This document shows, in pieces, positions 7,158 through 14,475 of a stretch of 22,090 bases of DNA. Origin of the DNA: RGIG9115 sp045644665 (lineage in GTDB: Bacteria > Bacillota > Clostridia > UBA1381); NCBI GenBank assembly GCA_045644665.1, contig JAZRHH010000004.1, positions 1 to 22,090 on the forward strand, in the 5' to 3' direction. The notes beneath the pieces were generated by a model. It worked only from the letters and a program-made list of their open reading frames with translations, had not been told where the DNA came from and made no database searches. The position numbers were made by a program, and so were the translations under genes. How positions within the stretch are numbered: position 1 is the stretch's first letter; every line of letters begins with the position of its first letter.

Positions 7158-8121
7158 GTTTTCTTTCCCTTTCTTCTTCGTAGCGTGCGTATGCCTTAAT
7201 TATCCTTTGTACAAGAGGATGACGTACAACGTCTTTTTCCGTCAGATAACAAAAAGCAAGGTCTTCTATGTTTTTAAGAACTCTTTCTGCTTCCTTCAGA
7301 CCTGATTTTTTTCCATAAGGCAGGTCAACCTGTGTTATATCACCCGTAATTATTGCATGAGAGCCAAATCCTATACGAGTAAGGAACATTTTCATCTGCT
7401 CCGGGGTTGTGTTTTGTGCTTCGTCAAGGATTATAAATGCATTGTCAAGTGTACGACCTCTCATATATGCAAGAGGGGCAACCTCTATCATACCTCTTTC
7501 CTGATACCTTGCAAAGCCCTCAGCGCCAAGCATTTCATACATTCCGTCATATAATGGACGAAGGTACGGGTCAACCTTATTTTGCAAGTCTCCCGGCAAA
7601 AATCCAAGCTTTTCACCTGCTTCAACTGCAGGTCTGGTTAAAATTATACGGCTTACCTCACGAGCCTTTAGTGCCATAACAGCCTTGGCAACTGCCAGGT
7701 ATGTTTTACCGGTACCTGCAGGGCCTATACCAAACACTATTGTATTTTCGTCAATTGCATTTATATAATTTTTTTGGCCAAGAGTTTTTGTTTTAATTGG
7801 TACGCCCTTTGCATTGACCGCCACAACATCACTGCCAAGCTTTTTAAGGTCTATGCCGCCATTTTCACGAACAAGGGTAATTGCGTACAAAATCTTTTGC
7901 TCGTCTAAATCCTCACCGCGCATAACAGTACCTATCAAAACTTCAAGAGCCGCCTCTGCATCTTCTACATTTTCCTCTGTTCCTGACACAGAAAGTCCGC
8001 CATCATGAGATGAAATTTTTACTTCAAGTGATTTTTCTACAAGCTTGATATTTGAGTCAAAGCTACCAAAAAGACATCTTCTGTCAAAGCCCTCCGGAAG
8101 CTCAATTTGTCTTTGCATCAT
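7123..8121 (-). CDS. phoH: PhoH-like ATPase
   Basis: 332 residues. The N-terminal 115 residues resemble the RNA-binding KH-like part of YlaK/PhoH proteins. The ATPase core follows with Walker A G-P-A-G-T-G-K-T (133-140), a P-G-D-L-Q-N-K-V-D-P-Y-L-R-P sequence (176-189), and Walker B F-I-I-L-D-E-A-Q-N-T-T (229-239). The PhoH family is placed with RNA metabolism and superfamily I helicase-like ATPases; the exact substrate is not known. AAGGAGA lies 8 bases before the first of two ATGs and overlaps the yqfD stop. Its neighbour ybeY is a constant partner across bacteria, which supports a ribosomal RNA role. Confidence 0.92.
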   Translation of the reverse strand: MMQRQIELPEGFDRRCLFGSFDSNIKLVEKSLEVKISSHDGGLSVSGTEENVEDAEAALEVLIGTVMRGEDLDEQKILYAITLVRENGGIDLKKLGSDVVAVNAKGVPIKTKTLGQKNYINAIDENTIVFGIGPAGTGKTYLAVAKAVMALKAREVSRIILTRPAVEAGEKLGFLPGDLQNKVDPYLRPLYDGMYEMLGAEGFARYQERGMIEVAPLAYMRGRTLDNAFIILDEAQNTTPEQMKMFLTRIGFGSHAIITGDITQVDLPYGKKSGLKEAERVLKNIEDLAFCYLTEKDVVRHPLVQRIIKAYARYEEERERKHATYRERTKQP

Positions 8122-8134
8122 AATAAAATTCTCC

Positions 8135-9301
8135 TTACTGTCTTGGGACAGTTACTCCTATATTTTCTATAAAATCCATACGGGCTGTGACCCTAATGCT
8201 TTTATTTTGTTTTTCAACCATGTAATCCTCCGACTGAAGTCTTGCAAAGCTTCCAAGCCTTTCCGAAATCTGTGCCGAAAGGTCACGCTTTGCAAACTCT
8301 GTCACCCATTCCTCTGTCAGCTGAACTGTATTCCTTTCTGCCTCCATATATTTGTTACATACAAGGTTTATACCAAAACCGGAAAAAATTTGTTTTTTTG
8401 TGGAAACACTGTAGTCATAGTCAGGCTCTTTGAAAATGCGCACCTGTTTTCCAAACAGTGTAAGGTCATAAACATTTTTTTCTTTTCCTGTAAATTCCGG
8501 TCTTTCCTCAAACAAATTATACTCACATGTTATTTCATAGTGAGTATACGCCATGATTTCACCGTCAGAATGAACGGTGTAGTATTTTTTATTTTCTTCC
8601 GGTCCCACTTCAACAACGCCCGAAACAAGGACTTCCCCTGCGCTTACAGCACTGCCTGCTGTACACACGGGCATTCCTTTTTTTACGGACATTTCTGTTA
8701 TAAAGCCGTCCTTTGAAGCGATAATATCACACGGCACGTCATCATCCACAACCACAGGTGGAACTGTTCCCTCGTGAATTTGCACCCGCGCCCTTGTTCC
8801 ATCAACATACACCCACGCCCATGGAACATTTTCCAGAGAGTTTACGAGATGATTTTTCATGGTAATACCGTCAGGAAGATTTTTAAGAAGCACTCCCGGT
8901 CTTACACCAATTTCGTCAAGGATTTCAAGTACAGCTTCTTCCGGAAGGTCACCGTCTGTTTCCACAGTAATATCAATTAAAAACCTCGAAGATATACAAA
9001 AAGCAACTATAAACAATGCCGCTCCAACAAAAAAACCAATACGCCTTTTGTACCTGAAAAACAGATTGCTTAAACTGTGTTCTTTTTTTATTTTTAATTT
9101 TATACCAAGCTTTGAAGCTATGGTATACAGGTCATAGAAATCATCCGTCATTAAGGTAAATGATATCTTTTCTCCGGAGGTTATATTATAAAGCTTTATA
9201 TTATTTTCGGAAGTCGCATTTATCAGCTCCCACACCGATTTTTCATACGCTTCTATTATAACATATCCCTTTAGAAAATAAAAGAACTTAATTAAAAACA
9301 T
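8135..9301 (-). CDS. yqfD: Sporulation protein YqfD
   Basis: 388 residues. The N-terminal 85 residues are soluble. One membrane segment lies at about 89-107 (G-F-F-V-G-A-A-L-F-I-V-A-F), and a large domain follows, expected on the outer side. The order fits Bacillus YqfD, which is made in the mother cell under sigma-E together with YqfC and is needed for normal spore formation. AGGAGA is 8 bases upstream of the ATG. It is followed after 13 bases by phoH. The biochemical role of the family is not established. Confidence 0.88.
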   Translation of the reverse strand: MFLIKFFYFLKGYVIIEAYEKSVWELINATSENNIKLYNITSGEKISFTLMTDDFYDLYTIASKLGIKLKIKKEHSLSNLFFRYKRRIGFFVGAALFIVAFCISSRFLIDITVETDGDLPEEAVLEILDEIGVRPGVLLKNLPDGITMKNHLVNSLENVPWAWVYVDGTRARVQIHEGTVPPVVVDDDVPCDIIASKDGFITEMSVKKGMPVCTAGSAVSAGEVLVSGVVEVGPEENKKYYTVHSDGEIMAYTHYEITCEYNLFEERPEFTGKEKNVYDLTLFGKQVRIFKEPDYDYSVSTKKQIFSGFGINLVCNKYMEAERNTVQLTEEWVTEFAKRDLSAQISERLGSFARLQSEDYMVEKQNKSIRVTARMDFIENIGVTVPRQ

Positions 9302-9373
9302 TTTTATTTTCTCCTATTTCTTCATATTTTATATATCTCTTATGTACAAAATGCTACAAAACGCCCATACCAA

Positions 9374-9643
9374 TTAATGTTCAAAGGTTATGCTGTAAAA
9401 AACGCCCTCAAGTAAAAGGTCAAATTTATTTATATAAGATATACGAAAGTTTGCACCGCATATTTTTATAATGGAATATTTTGTTTTTATTTTAATAACA
9501 TCTTCTGTGTATTCTACAACGCCTTTGTGATTTTCTATATACAGCTCTCTGTTCTCGGCAAAAGACAGCTTTGTAAGGTCCATTACTGTTTCCTTAGGAA
9601 CTCCTGCCACCTCTGTAATTTTATCGCCTATTGCACCTCTCAC
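9374..9643 (-). CDS. yqfC: Sporulation protein YqfC (YabP/YqfC family)
   Basis: 89 residues from GTG 9643. Motifs match YqfC: P-K-E-T-V-M-D-L-T-K-L-S-F near 17-29, E-L-Y-I-E-N-H-K-G-V near 34-43, then alternating beta-strand-like segments ending L-L-L-E-G-V. The GTG is chosen because GGAGG sits 7 bases upstream and homologues begin at this point. An ATG at 9667 has no ribosome site and would itself contain the GGAGG sequence. It is the first gene of the minus-strand operon and precedes yqfD by 72 bases. The family is tied to spore formation, and its precise role is unknown. Confidence 0.88.
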   Translation of the reverse strand: MRGAIGDKITEVAGVPKETVMDLTKLSFAENRELYIENHKGVVEYTEDVIKIKTKYSIIKICGANFRISYINKFDLLLEGVFYSITFEH

Positions 9644-9694
9644 CTTATCACCTCCGTTTATTACCATTTTTATGATATAAAGCGGGCAAAGATG

Positions 9695-9723
9695 TTATAA
9701 ATAGTTTTAATTACACATAAAAT
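9695..9723 (+). promoter_or_regulatory. Possible sigma-E-like promoter of ylbJ
   Basis: TTATAA (9695-9700) and CATAAAAT (9716-9723) separated by 15 bases resemble the sigma-E -35/-10 pair. The Bacillus ylbJ gene is sigma-E controlled. The match is partial and the region is AT-rich, so this is tentative. Confidence 0.3.
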
Positions 9724-9758
9724 AATTTAAATGTTGTAAATGAAAGGACTACAGACTT

Positions 9759-10808
9759 ATGAAAAAGAAAATTTACTCCTTTTTTATACTTCTGCTTACA
9801 GGGCTTATGATATCAAGAGGAGAGGACGCGATTTTGTATGCAAAGGATGCTATGTACCTTTGCTTTGATATAATAATTCCATCTCTTTTTCCTTTTTTTA
9901 TTTGTTCGGGACTTCTTATTTATTCAGGATTTTGTGAGAGCATCTCAAAAATTTTTGCTCCTGTTATGAAGCCACTGTTTAATGTAAACCCTAACGGCAG
10001 CAGCGCTTTTGTACTTGGAATTATAAGCGGATATCCCCTTGGTGCAATCACAGCCTGTCAACTTTATGAAAGCAGTTACATTTCCAAGGCGGAGACAGAG
10101 AGGCTTCTTGCCTTTTGTAATAATTCAGGCCCTCTGTTTCTGCTTGGCTCTGTAGGCATTGGACTTTATATGGGACTGGATATTGGCATTATGTTATACA
10201 CAGCTCATATTTTGGGTGCTGTTCTGGTTGGAATTTGCATGAGATTTTATTCTAGAGATAAGTACTGTGCACCTGACTATTCGCTAAACACAGAGGATAT
10301 TTCCTTTGCAGAGGGGTTTCGGACATCCACAGTAAACGCAGTTAATAATATACTCCTTGTTTGCGGCACAATTATATTCTTTTCTGTAGCATCACGATTG
10401 GCGCTTGGACTTATACCTTATGAGCTTCCGCCTCTTGTTTATGGATTGTTTGAGTTTTCCGGAGGCAACGTAATGGTTGCAGCCTCCCCTATTCCTTTTG
10501 AATTAAAGCTGATTACAGCCTCAATTATAACAGGCTTTGCAGGACTTAGTGTTCATATGCAGGTACTTGCAGTTTGTGCAAAACATAAGCTATCAATGAA
10601 GCCTTACATACTGGGTAAAATTATGCATGGAATTTTCAGCGGGTCAATTACAGCTATTATACTTAAATTTACAAACTATGCACCTGCTTTTTCAAGTTTT
10701 ACGACACCTGCAACAACTGCTCTTGTAATGGCATCGATATATACTATAATATGCATAGGTTCAATAGGTTTTCTGCTTTTACTATTGAAACTAAAAGAGG
10801 CTGCTTAG
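9759..10808 (+). CDS. ylbJ: Sporulation integral membrane protein YlbJ
   Basis: 349 residues with about eight membrane helices spread over the whole length and the Gate-domain (nucleoside-recognition-like) features of YlbJ: I-I-P-S-L-F-P-F-F-I near 40-49, G-S-S-A-F-V-L-G-I-I-S-G-Y-P-L-G-A near 81-97, and F-C-N-N-S-G-P-L-F at about 120-128. YlbJ is a mother-cell sporulation protein needed for spore heat resistance in Bacillus; a transported substrate is not known. The ribosome site AAAGGA lies 10 bases before the ATG. The gene is divergent from yqfC and convergent with cwlD, so three sporulation genes are clustered. The last four sense codons and the stop lie in a terminator hairpin. Confidence 0.9.
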   Translation: MKKKIYSFFILLLTGLMISRGEDAILYAKDAMYLCFDIIIPSLFPFFICSGLLIYSGFCESISKIFAPVMKPLFNVNPNGSSAFVLGIISGYPLGAITACQLYESSYISKAETERLLAFCNNSGPLFLLGSVGIGLYMGLDIGIMLYTAHILGAVLVGICMRFYSRDKYCAPDYSLNTEDISFAEGFRTSTVNAVNNILLVCGTIIFFSVASRLALGLIPYELPPLVYGLFEFSGGNVMVAASPIPFELKLITASIITGFAGLSVHMQVLAVCAKHKLSMKPYILGKIMHGIFSGSITAIILKFTNYAPAFSSFTTPATTALVMASIYTIICIGSIGFLLLLLKLKEAA

Positions 10809-10819
10809 CAGCCTCTTTT
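10793..10819. terminator. Shared bidirectional terminator of ylbJ and cwlD
   Basis: AAAAGAGGCTGC (10793-10804), loop TTA, GCAGCCTCTTTT (10808-10819): a perfect 12-bp stem with A and T runs on both sides. The ylbJ stop (10806-10808) is in the loop and the cwlD stop (10818-10820) is at the right foot, so the terminator is partly coding for ylbJ. Confidence 0.85.
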
Positions 10820-11492
10820 AATTATAATACTTGTCTATTGCATCCCCTATTGCCCAGGCAAGCCTGGATTGATAGTCTTCTGTAGTGAGCTTTTGTTCTT
10901 CCTGTGGGTTAGATAAAAATCCGCACTCAACCAAAATTGCAGGAAGTGGCGGATTTTTCATAAGAAAAAGCCTCTCATCCGCTGTTTTAACAGCATGAGT
11001 TTTTGCGCCTGTAACCTCATAAATACCACTTTGTATTTCTTCTGCAAGAATTTTTACTTCCTTGTGGTTTGAAGAGTAAAACACATGAAGACCATTTGCA
11101 GATTTTTGAGTAAATGAATTCATATGAATACTTACAAACAAGTCTGCACCGCTTTTTTTCATAATAGAGAGCCTTGTGTTCATATCACTTTTCTTCATTT
11201 CCCTTATAGTTTCGCTTTCTCTGTCATATATTCCATTATCTCCGGTGCGTGTCATAATAACTGTATAGCCTTTGCCCTCAAGCACCTCTGCAAGCTTCAT
11301 TGCAATTGCCAGGTTAATATCCTTTTCCACAACACCCGTAACGCCTACAGCTCCCCCGTCAGGACTTCCATGACCTGCGTCTACTATTATTTTTATTTCC
11401 CCGTCTCCTGCGCCAAAGCTAACAAGTGCAAATATTGATAGAATTAAAATCAAAGCAACCAGTATTACTGTTCTCCTGCGGCAGACTATCAA
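10818..11492 (-). CDS. cwlD: Germination-specific N-acetylmuramoyl-L-alanine amidase CwlD
   Basis: 224 residues from TTG 11492. A membrane or signal segment at about 8-27 is followed by the Amidase_3 domain. Zinc ligands and catalytic residues are visible: D-A-G-H-G (H41), E56 in V-V-E-K-D, S-I-H-M-N (H123), and V-E-C-G-F (E189). CwlD works in the forespore to remove peptide side chains from muramic acid, a step towards muramic-delta-lactam in spore cortex, which germination enzymes need. TTG 11492 is chosen because AGGTGG lies 6 bases before it. A TTG at 11513 is in frame but has no ribosome site. It could be a general amidase, but length and context favour CwlD. Confidence 0.88.
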   Translation of the reverse strand: MIVCRRRTVILVALILILSIFALVSFGAGDGEIKIIVDAGHGSPDGGAVGVTGVVEKDINLAIAMKLAEVLEGKGYTVIMTRTGDNGIYDRESETIREMKKSDMNTRLSIMKKSGADLFVSIHMNSFTQKSANGLHVFYSSNHKEVKILAEEIQSGIYEVTGAKTHAVKTADERLFLMKNPPLPAILVECGFLSNPQEEQKLTTEDYQSRLAWAIGDAIDKYYN

Positions 11493-11526
11493 AACAAACC
11501 ACCTCAAATGCAAATTAATTCTTTAA

Positions 11527-11555
11527 TTTATATGTAGAGATGGGTGTATATATGA
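11527..11555 (-). promoter_or_regulatory. Candidate sigma-E-type promoter of cwlD
   Basis: On the minus strand, TCATATA (plus 11549-11555), a 14-base spacer and CATATAAA (11527-11534) fit the sigma-E pattern fairly well. It is 35 bases upstream of the chosen cwlD start. No good sigma-A pair is seen there. Confidence 0.4.
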
Positions 11556-11690
11556 TATAAAATTCAACCCCATATGCAAGACAAAATTTCCGAAAGAGTT
11601 GACTAGCCTGTGGCGTCTGCAAGGTTGCCCGAAATATCATTTAACAGTTCTATATAGATTATGGTAAAAAGTTAAAGCGGGATAAGGTAG
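11556..11690. other. Intergenic DNA between cwlD and the second lysR gene
   Basis: No gene, clear terminator or tRNA-like sequence is seen. This is the left edge of the catabolic cassette; I looked for a copy of the tRNA-Pro 3' end here and found none. Confidence 0.4.
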
Positions 11691-12635
11691 TCATTCAACA
11701 TTTTGCTGTAATCCAAAATGTGCTTTTACCTCATCTATAAAAATTCTTGCGGGACGGGAAAGTTTCGTTTTCTTTTTATACGCCGCAACAAAAGACCAGT
11801 CAAGAGGCGGTTCATCAACCGTAAAGAACGCTACTTTCTTTGGGTGTAAACCAGCCCTTACACAAGCCTCCGGAATAAAAGTGAAACACAGATCTGTGGA
11901 AACCATATTGAGTGCTGTTGTGATGCTTTGCGTTTTCCACACATACCCCGGAAGAATCTCATGCTTTGCAAGAGTAGCATTTACCATTTTTGCAATGCTC
12001 TGACCGGGATATTGCATAATAAGACTTTCACCATTTAATTGGCGTATGTCAAAATGACGATATCCGTAATCATCAGCTGGTGTTGCCGCTACTGCCCTTT
12101 GTACCAATGGATGTGCTTCGTTTCCACAGAGCAATATCTTCTCTTGCGTAATATTCTCGCAGACAAGTTTGTCTGATATGGCCGGCATATTGATAAGGCA
12201 CAAGTCTATTTCATTCTTCATTAAAGAATTTTCAATAACGGAAGACGAGCCCTCTAACACCTGAACATCTATAAAAGGATGTTTTTTTCTTATTATAGGA
12301 AGAACTGTCGGCATAATAACAGAGCAACGCCAAACTGCAATGCCTACTTTTACAATACCACGCTCGCCTGTGTGCATCTCATTAAATTCATCGAGAAGAT
12401 TTTTTTCGGCCAGTATAGCCTCTTTCACATACTCCAAATATCTTGCTCCAGCTTCTGTCAGCTTCAGCGGAGAGGTGTGGTGGTCAAAAAGTTCAATTCC
12501 CATCTTATTCTCAAGATTTTTCACATATTTACTTAGGGAAGGTTGAGATATAAAAAGTTTCTCTGCTGCTTTTGTAAGGCTACCACACTCAACTATGGTA
12601 AGAAAATAATGGATATTTGTGGACAACATATTCAC
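11691..12635 (-). CDS. LysR family regulator of the catabolic cassette
   Basis: 314 residues. The DNA-binding region is at residues 4-65: I-H-Y-F-L-T-I-V-E-C-G-S-L-T-K-A-A-E-K-L-F-I as helix segments, then S-Q-P-S-L-S-K-Y-V-K-N-L-E and I-E-L-F-D. The effector domain spans about 92-305. The start is GTG 12635, with AAAGGA 6 bases upstream; an ATG two codons on is less well placed. It is divergent from the dehydrogenase gene and shares with it a palindrome that holds both -35 boxes, so it probably controls both itself and the cassette. The inducer is unknown. It is not closely similar to the first LysR protein of the window. Confidence 0.88.
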   Translation of the reverse strand: MNMLSTNIHYFLTIVECGSLTKAAEKLFISQPSLSKYVKNLENKMGIELFDHHTSPLKLTEAGARYLEYVKEAILAEKNLLDEFNEMHTGERGIVKVGIAVWRCSVIMPTVLPIIRKKHPFIDVQVLEGSSSVIENSLMKNEIDLCLINMPAISDKLVCENITQEKILLCGNEAHPLVQRAVAATPADDYGYRHFDIRQLNGESLIMQYPGQSIAKMVNATLAKHEILPGYVWKTQSITTALNMVSTDLCFTFIPEACVRAGLHPKKVAFFTVDEPPLDWSFVAAYKKKTKLSRPARIFIDEVKAHFGLQQNVE

Positions 12636-12664
12636 GATTATTCCTTTCAGGTTATAATAAATAT

Positions 12665-12693
12665 ATTGTAATAGATATTTGACTTAAAGTCAA
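12665..12693 (-). promoter_or_regulatory. Sigma-A promoter of the cassette lysR gene
   Basis: Minus-strand -35 TTGACT (plus 12688-12693), 17-base spacer, -10 TACAAT (12665-12670). It is the exact mirror of the rightward promoter. Confidence 0.7.
12679..12693. promoter_or_regulatory. Palindromic operator covering both -35 boxes
   Basis: TTGACTTAAAGTCAA is a perfect palindrome around the A at 12686 and contains a T-N11-A LysR box. Its two arms are the -35 hexamers of the two divergent promoters. A regulator bound here would touch both polymerase sites. A second inverted repeat, TACAATT-AA-AATTGTA, covers the rightward -10 (12702-12717). Confidence 0.6.
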
Positions 12694-12707
12694 GGGAATG
12701 ATACAAT
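12679..12707 (+). promoter_or_regulatory. Sigma-A promoter of the catabolic genes
   Basis: -35 TTGACT (12679-12684), 17-base spacer, -10 TACAAT (12702-12707), about 38 bases before the dehydrogenase ATG. Confidence 0.7.
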
Positions 12708-12744
12708 TAAAATTGTAAATATTTATTTGAATTTGGAGGTAAAA

Positions 12745-13800
12745 ATGGCGTATTATAATCCAGAGGTTATAAAAGAATACTGTGCCGGAATCTTTGAAAA
12801 AGCAGGATTAAAAGCAAAAGATGCACAGATTTTTGCAGACGGCCTTGTTGCAGCAGACCTTAGAGGCGTTGCATCTCACGGTGTTTCCCGTACCAAAGTG
12901 TATTCGGAACGTATTGAAAAGGGCGCGGTAAATATCGACGCTGAGCTGAAAACAATAATAGACTCAGGCGCGGTAATAGCTATCGACGGAGACAATGGCG
13001 CAGGTATTGTTACCGCAAAAAAGGTTATGGATGTATGTATTGATCGTGCCAAGACATATGGTTGTTGCTTTGCCACGGTTCGAAACGGAAATCATTTTGG
13101 TACAGGAGCATATTTTACAGAATATGCTGCAAAATCCGGTATGATAGGATTTGCAATCAGTAACTCTGAAGCTGCTGTAGTCCCAATAGGAGGCTCAATT
13201 CCGATGCTTGGAACGAATCCTTTGTCTGTTGCAATTCCTGCCGGAGAGCATGCTCCTTTGGTACTTGATATGGCTACCAGCACGGTAGCAAGAGGCAAGG
13301 TAGTATATGCATCAAAAAACGGTAAAAGTATTCCGTTGGGTTGGGGCGTTGATGCTTGTGGAGCAGATACCGATGACCCACAGAAAATACTCGATGGAGG
13401 TGCAATGCTTCCCTTTGGTGGAGCAAAGGGGTATGGCATAAGTATGATCATTGATATTCTGTGCAGTTGTCTTGCAGGTGCGTTTAATTGTCGCCAAACA
13501 CCCTCGTTTTGGAGCGAACTTGATAAAGCCCAGAACATTGGATACTTTATGGGTGCTATGGATGTTTCCAAATTTACAAATTACAAAGAATATGCCCAAA
13601 AGATAGATGCATACTTTGAAGAATTTAAAAAGTGCCCGACAGCACCCGGGTTTGATGAAGTGAAAATTCCGGGCGAAATAGAACATAATAATTTTCTAAA
13701 AGGAATGCAAGAGGGAATAATGATTCCAGAAGCAGTAGAGAAGGAACTTTTTGACTTGGGAGTTAAATACGGCCTTAAAATGGCAGAAAAAATATCATAA
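12745..13800 (+). CDS. Ldh2/MdhC-type NAD(P)-dependent 2-hydroxyacid dehydrogenase
   Basis: 351 residues, the usual size of the Ldh2 family (malate, L-lactate, ureidoglycolate, sulfolactate and 2,3-diketogulonate enzymes). Family motifs: A-D-L-R-G-V-A-S-H-G-V-S-R near residues 32-44 with the catalytic histidine, N-G-N-H-F-G-T-G-A-Y near 114-123, L-G-T-N-P-L-S-V near 153-160, L-D-M-A-T-S-T-V-A-R-G-K near 171-182, and G-G-A-K-G-Y-G-I near 224-231. ATG 12745 has GGAGGT 4 bases upstream. The substrate within the family cannot be decided from sequence. It is the first gene of the cassette and 22 bases from the RraA gene, so oxidation of a 2-hydroxyacid to the 2-oxoacid that RraA would cleave is a reasonable inference. 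Confidence 0.85.
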   Translation: MAYYNPEVIKEYCAGIFEKAGLKAKDAQIFADGLVAADLRGVASHGVSRTKVYSERIEKGAVNIDAELKTIIDSGAVIAIDGDNGAGIVTAKKVMDVCIDRAKTYGCCFATVRNGNHFGTGAYFTEYAAKSGMIGFAISNSEAAVVPIGGSIPMLGTNPLSVAIPAGEHAPLVLDMATSTVARGKVVYASKNGKSIPLGWGVDACGADTDDPQKILDGGAMLPFGGAKGYGISMIIDILCSCLAGAFNCRQTPSFWSELDKAQNIGYFMGAMDVSKFTNYKEYAQKIDAYFEEFKKCPTAPGFDEVKIPGEIEHNNFLKGMQEGIMIPEAVEKELFDLGVKYGLKMAEKIS

Positions 13801-13822
13801 TAATTGAAAAGGATGATGAAAA

Positions 13823-14461
13823 ATGTTAGATCTTAAAAAATATGAAAATGTTCCCACAGGTAACATCTGTGACAATATGCCCGGTAAAAAAGGAAGTATG
13901 GATAGTGGTATCAAACCTCTTTCAGACGAAATGCGCGTAATTGGCAGAGCGGTTACCGTTGCGTGTCCGCCCGCTGACAATTTAGGAATTCACAATGCAA
14001 TGCGAATCGCAGGCGAGGGTAATGTTATAGTTGTGGATGGGAGAGGATACCTCGAAGCAGGTGCTTTTGGTGAGATGATGGCTGTTGCCTGCCGTTATAA
14101 GAAAATTGCAGGGATCGTTATTGACGGTGCCTGCCGCGATAGAAAAGAACTTATTGATATGGGTTACCCTGTATTTGTAAGAGCCTGCTCTCCGAATGGC
14201 ACATTTAAAAACAGTGTAGGTGATGTGAATGAAAAAATAAATTGCGGTGGCTTAACTGTTGAACCGGACGACATTATTGTCGGTGATTGTGACGGGGTGG
14301 TTGTTATTCCAAAGGCCGATGCAGAAAAATATCTTGAAGCCGGTCTTGCGAAAAATAAAACAGAAAATGAACAGGTTAAACAGTTGGCCAACGGGGTCAG
14401 CACCTCTGACCTTTACGGCTTTACTGAAATTTTCAATAAATATGAAAGTGAAAACAAATAA
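13823..14461 (+). CDS. RraA family aldolase/decarboxylase-like protein
   Basis: 212 residues. The RraA fold motifs are present: V-I-V-V-D-G-R-G near residues 68-75, G-A-F-G-E-M-M-A near 80-87, G-I-V-I-D-G-A-C-R-D-R-K-E-L near 97-110 with the Arg-Asp pair that binds the substrate and metal in the aldolases, and G-D-C-D-G-V-V-V-I-P near 154-163. Family members with this R-D pair include 4-hydroxy-4-methyl-2-oxoglutarate (HMG/CHA) aldolases, which release pyruvate and also decarboxylate oxaloacetate. RraA proper, an RNase E inhibitor, is unlikely in this context. It lies between a hydroxyacid dehydrogenase and an M81 peptidase, with 22 and 14 bases of spacing. Confidence 0.82.
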   Translation: MLDLKKYENVPTGNICDNMPGKKGSMDSGIKPLSDEMRVIGRAVTVACPPADNLGIHNAMRIAGEGNVIVVDGRGYLEAGAFGEMMAVACRYKKIAGIVIDGACRDRKELIDMGYPVFVRACSPNGTFKNSVGDVNEKINCGGLTVEPDDIIVGDCDGVVVIPKADAEKYLEAGLAKNKTENEQVKQLANGVSTSDLYGFTEIFNKYESENK

Positions 14462-14475
14462 AGGATTTGTTTGTT

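Noticed and set aside
8045..8716. A 223-codon plus-strand open frame
   Set aside because: Antisense to yqfD and the start of phoH; composition is Cys/Phe-rich shadow sequence with no ribosome site.
11580..11690. Left attachment site matching the tRNA-Pro 3' end
   Set aside because: I compared this gap with the tRNA 3' bases and saw no match, so no island boundary is called.
13092..13571. A 159-codon minus-strand open frame
   Set aside because: Antisense shadow within the Ldh2-type gene, which has clear family motifs on the plus strand.
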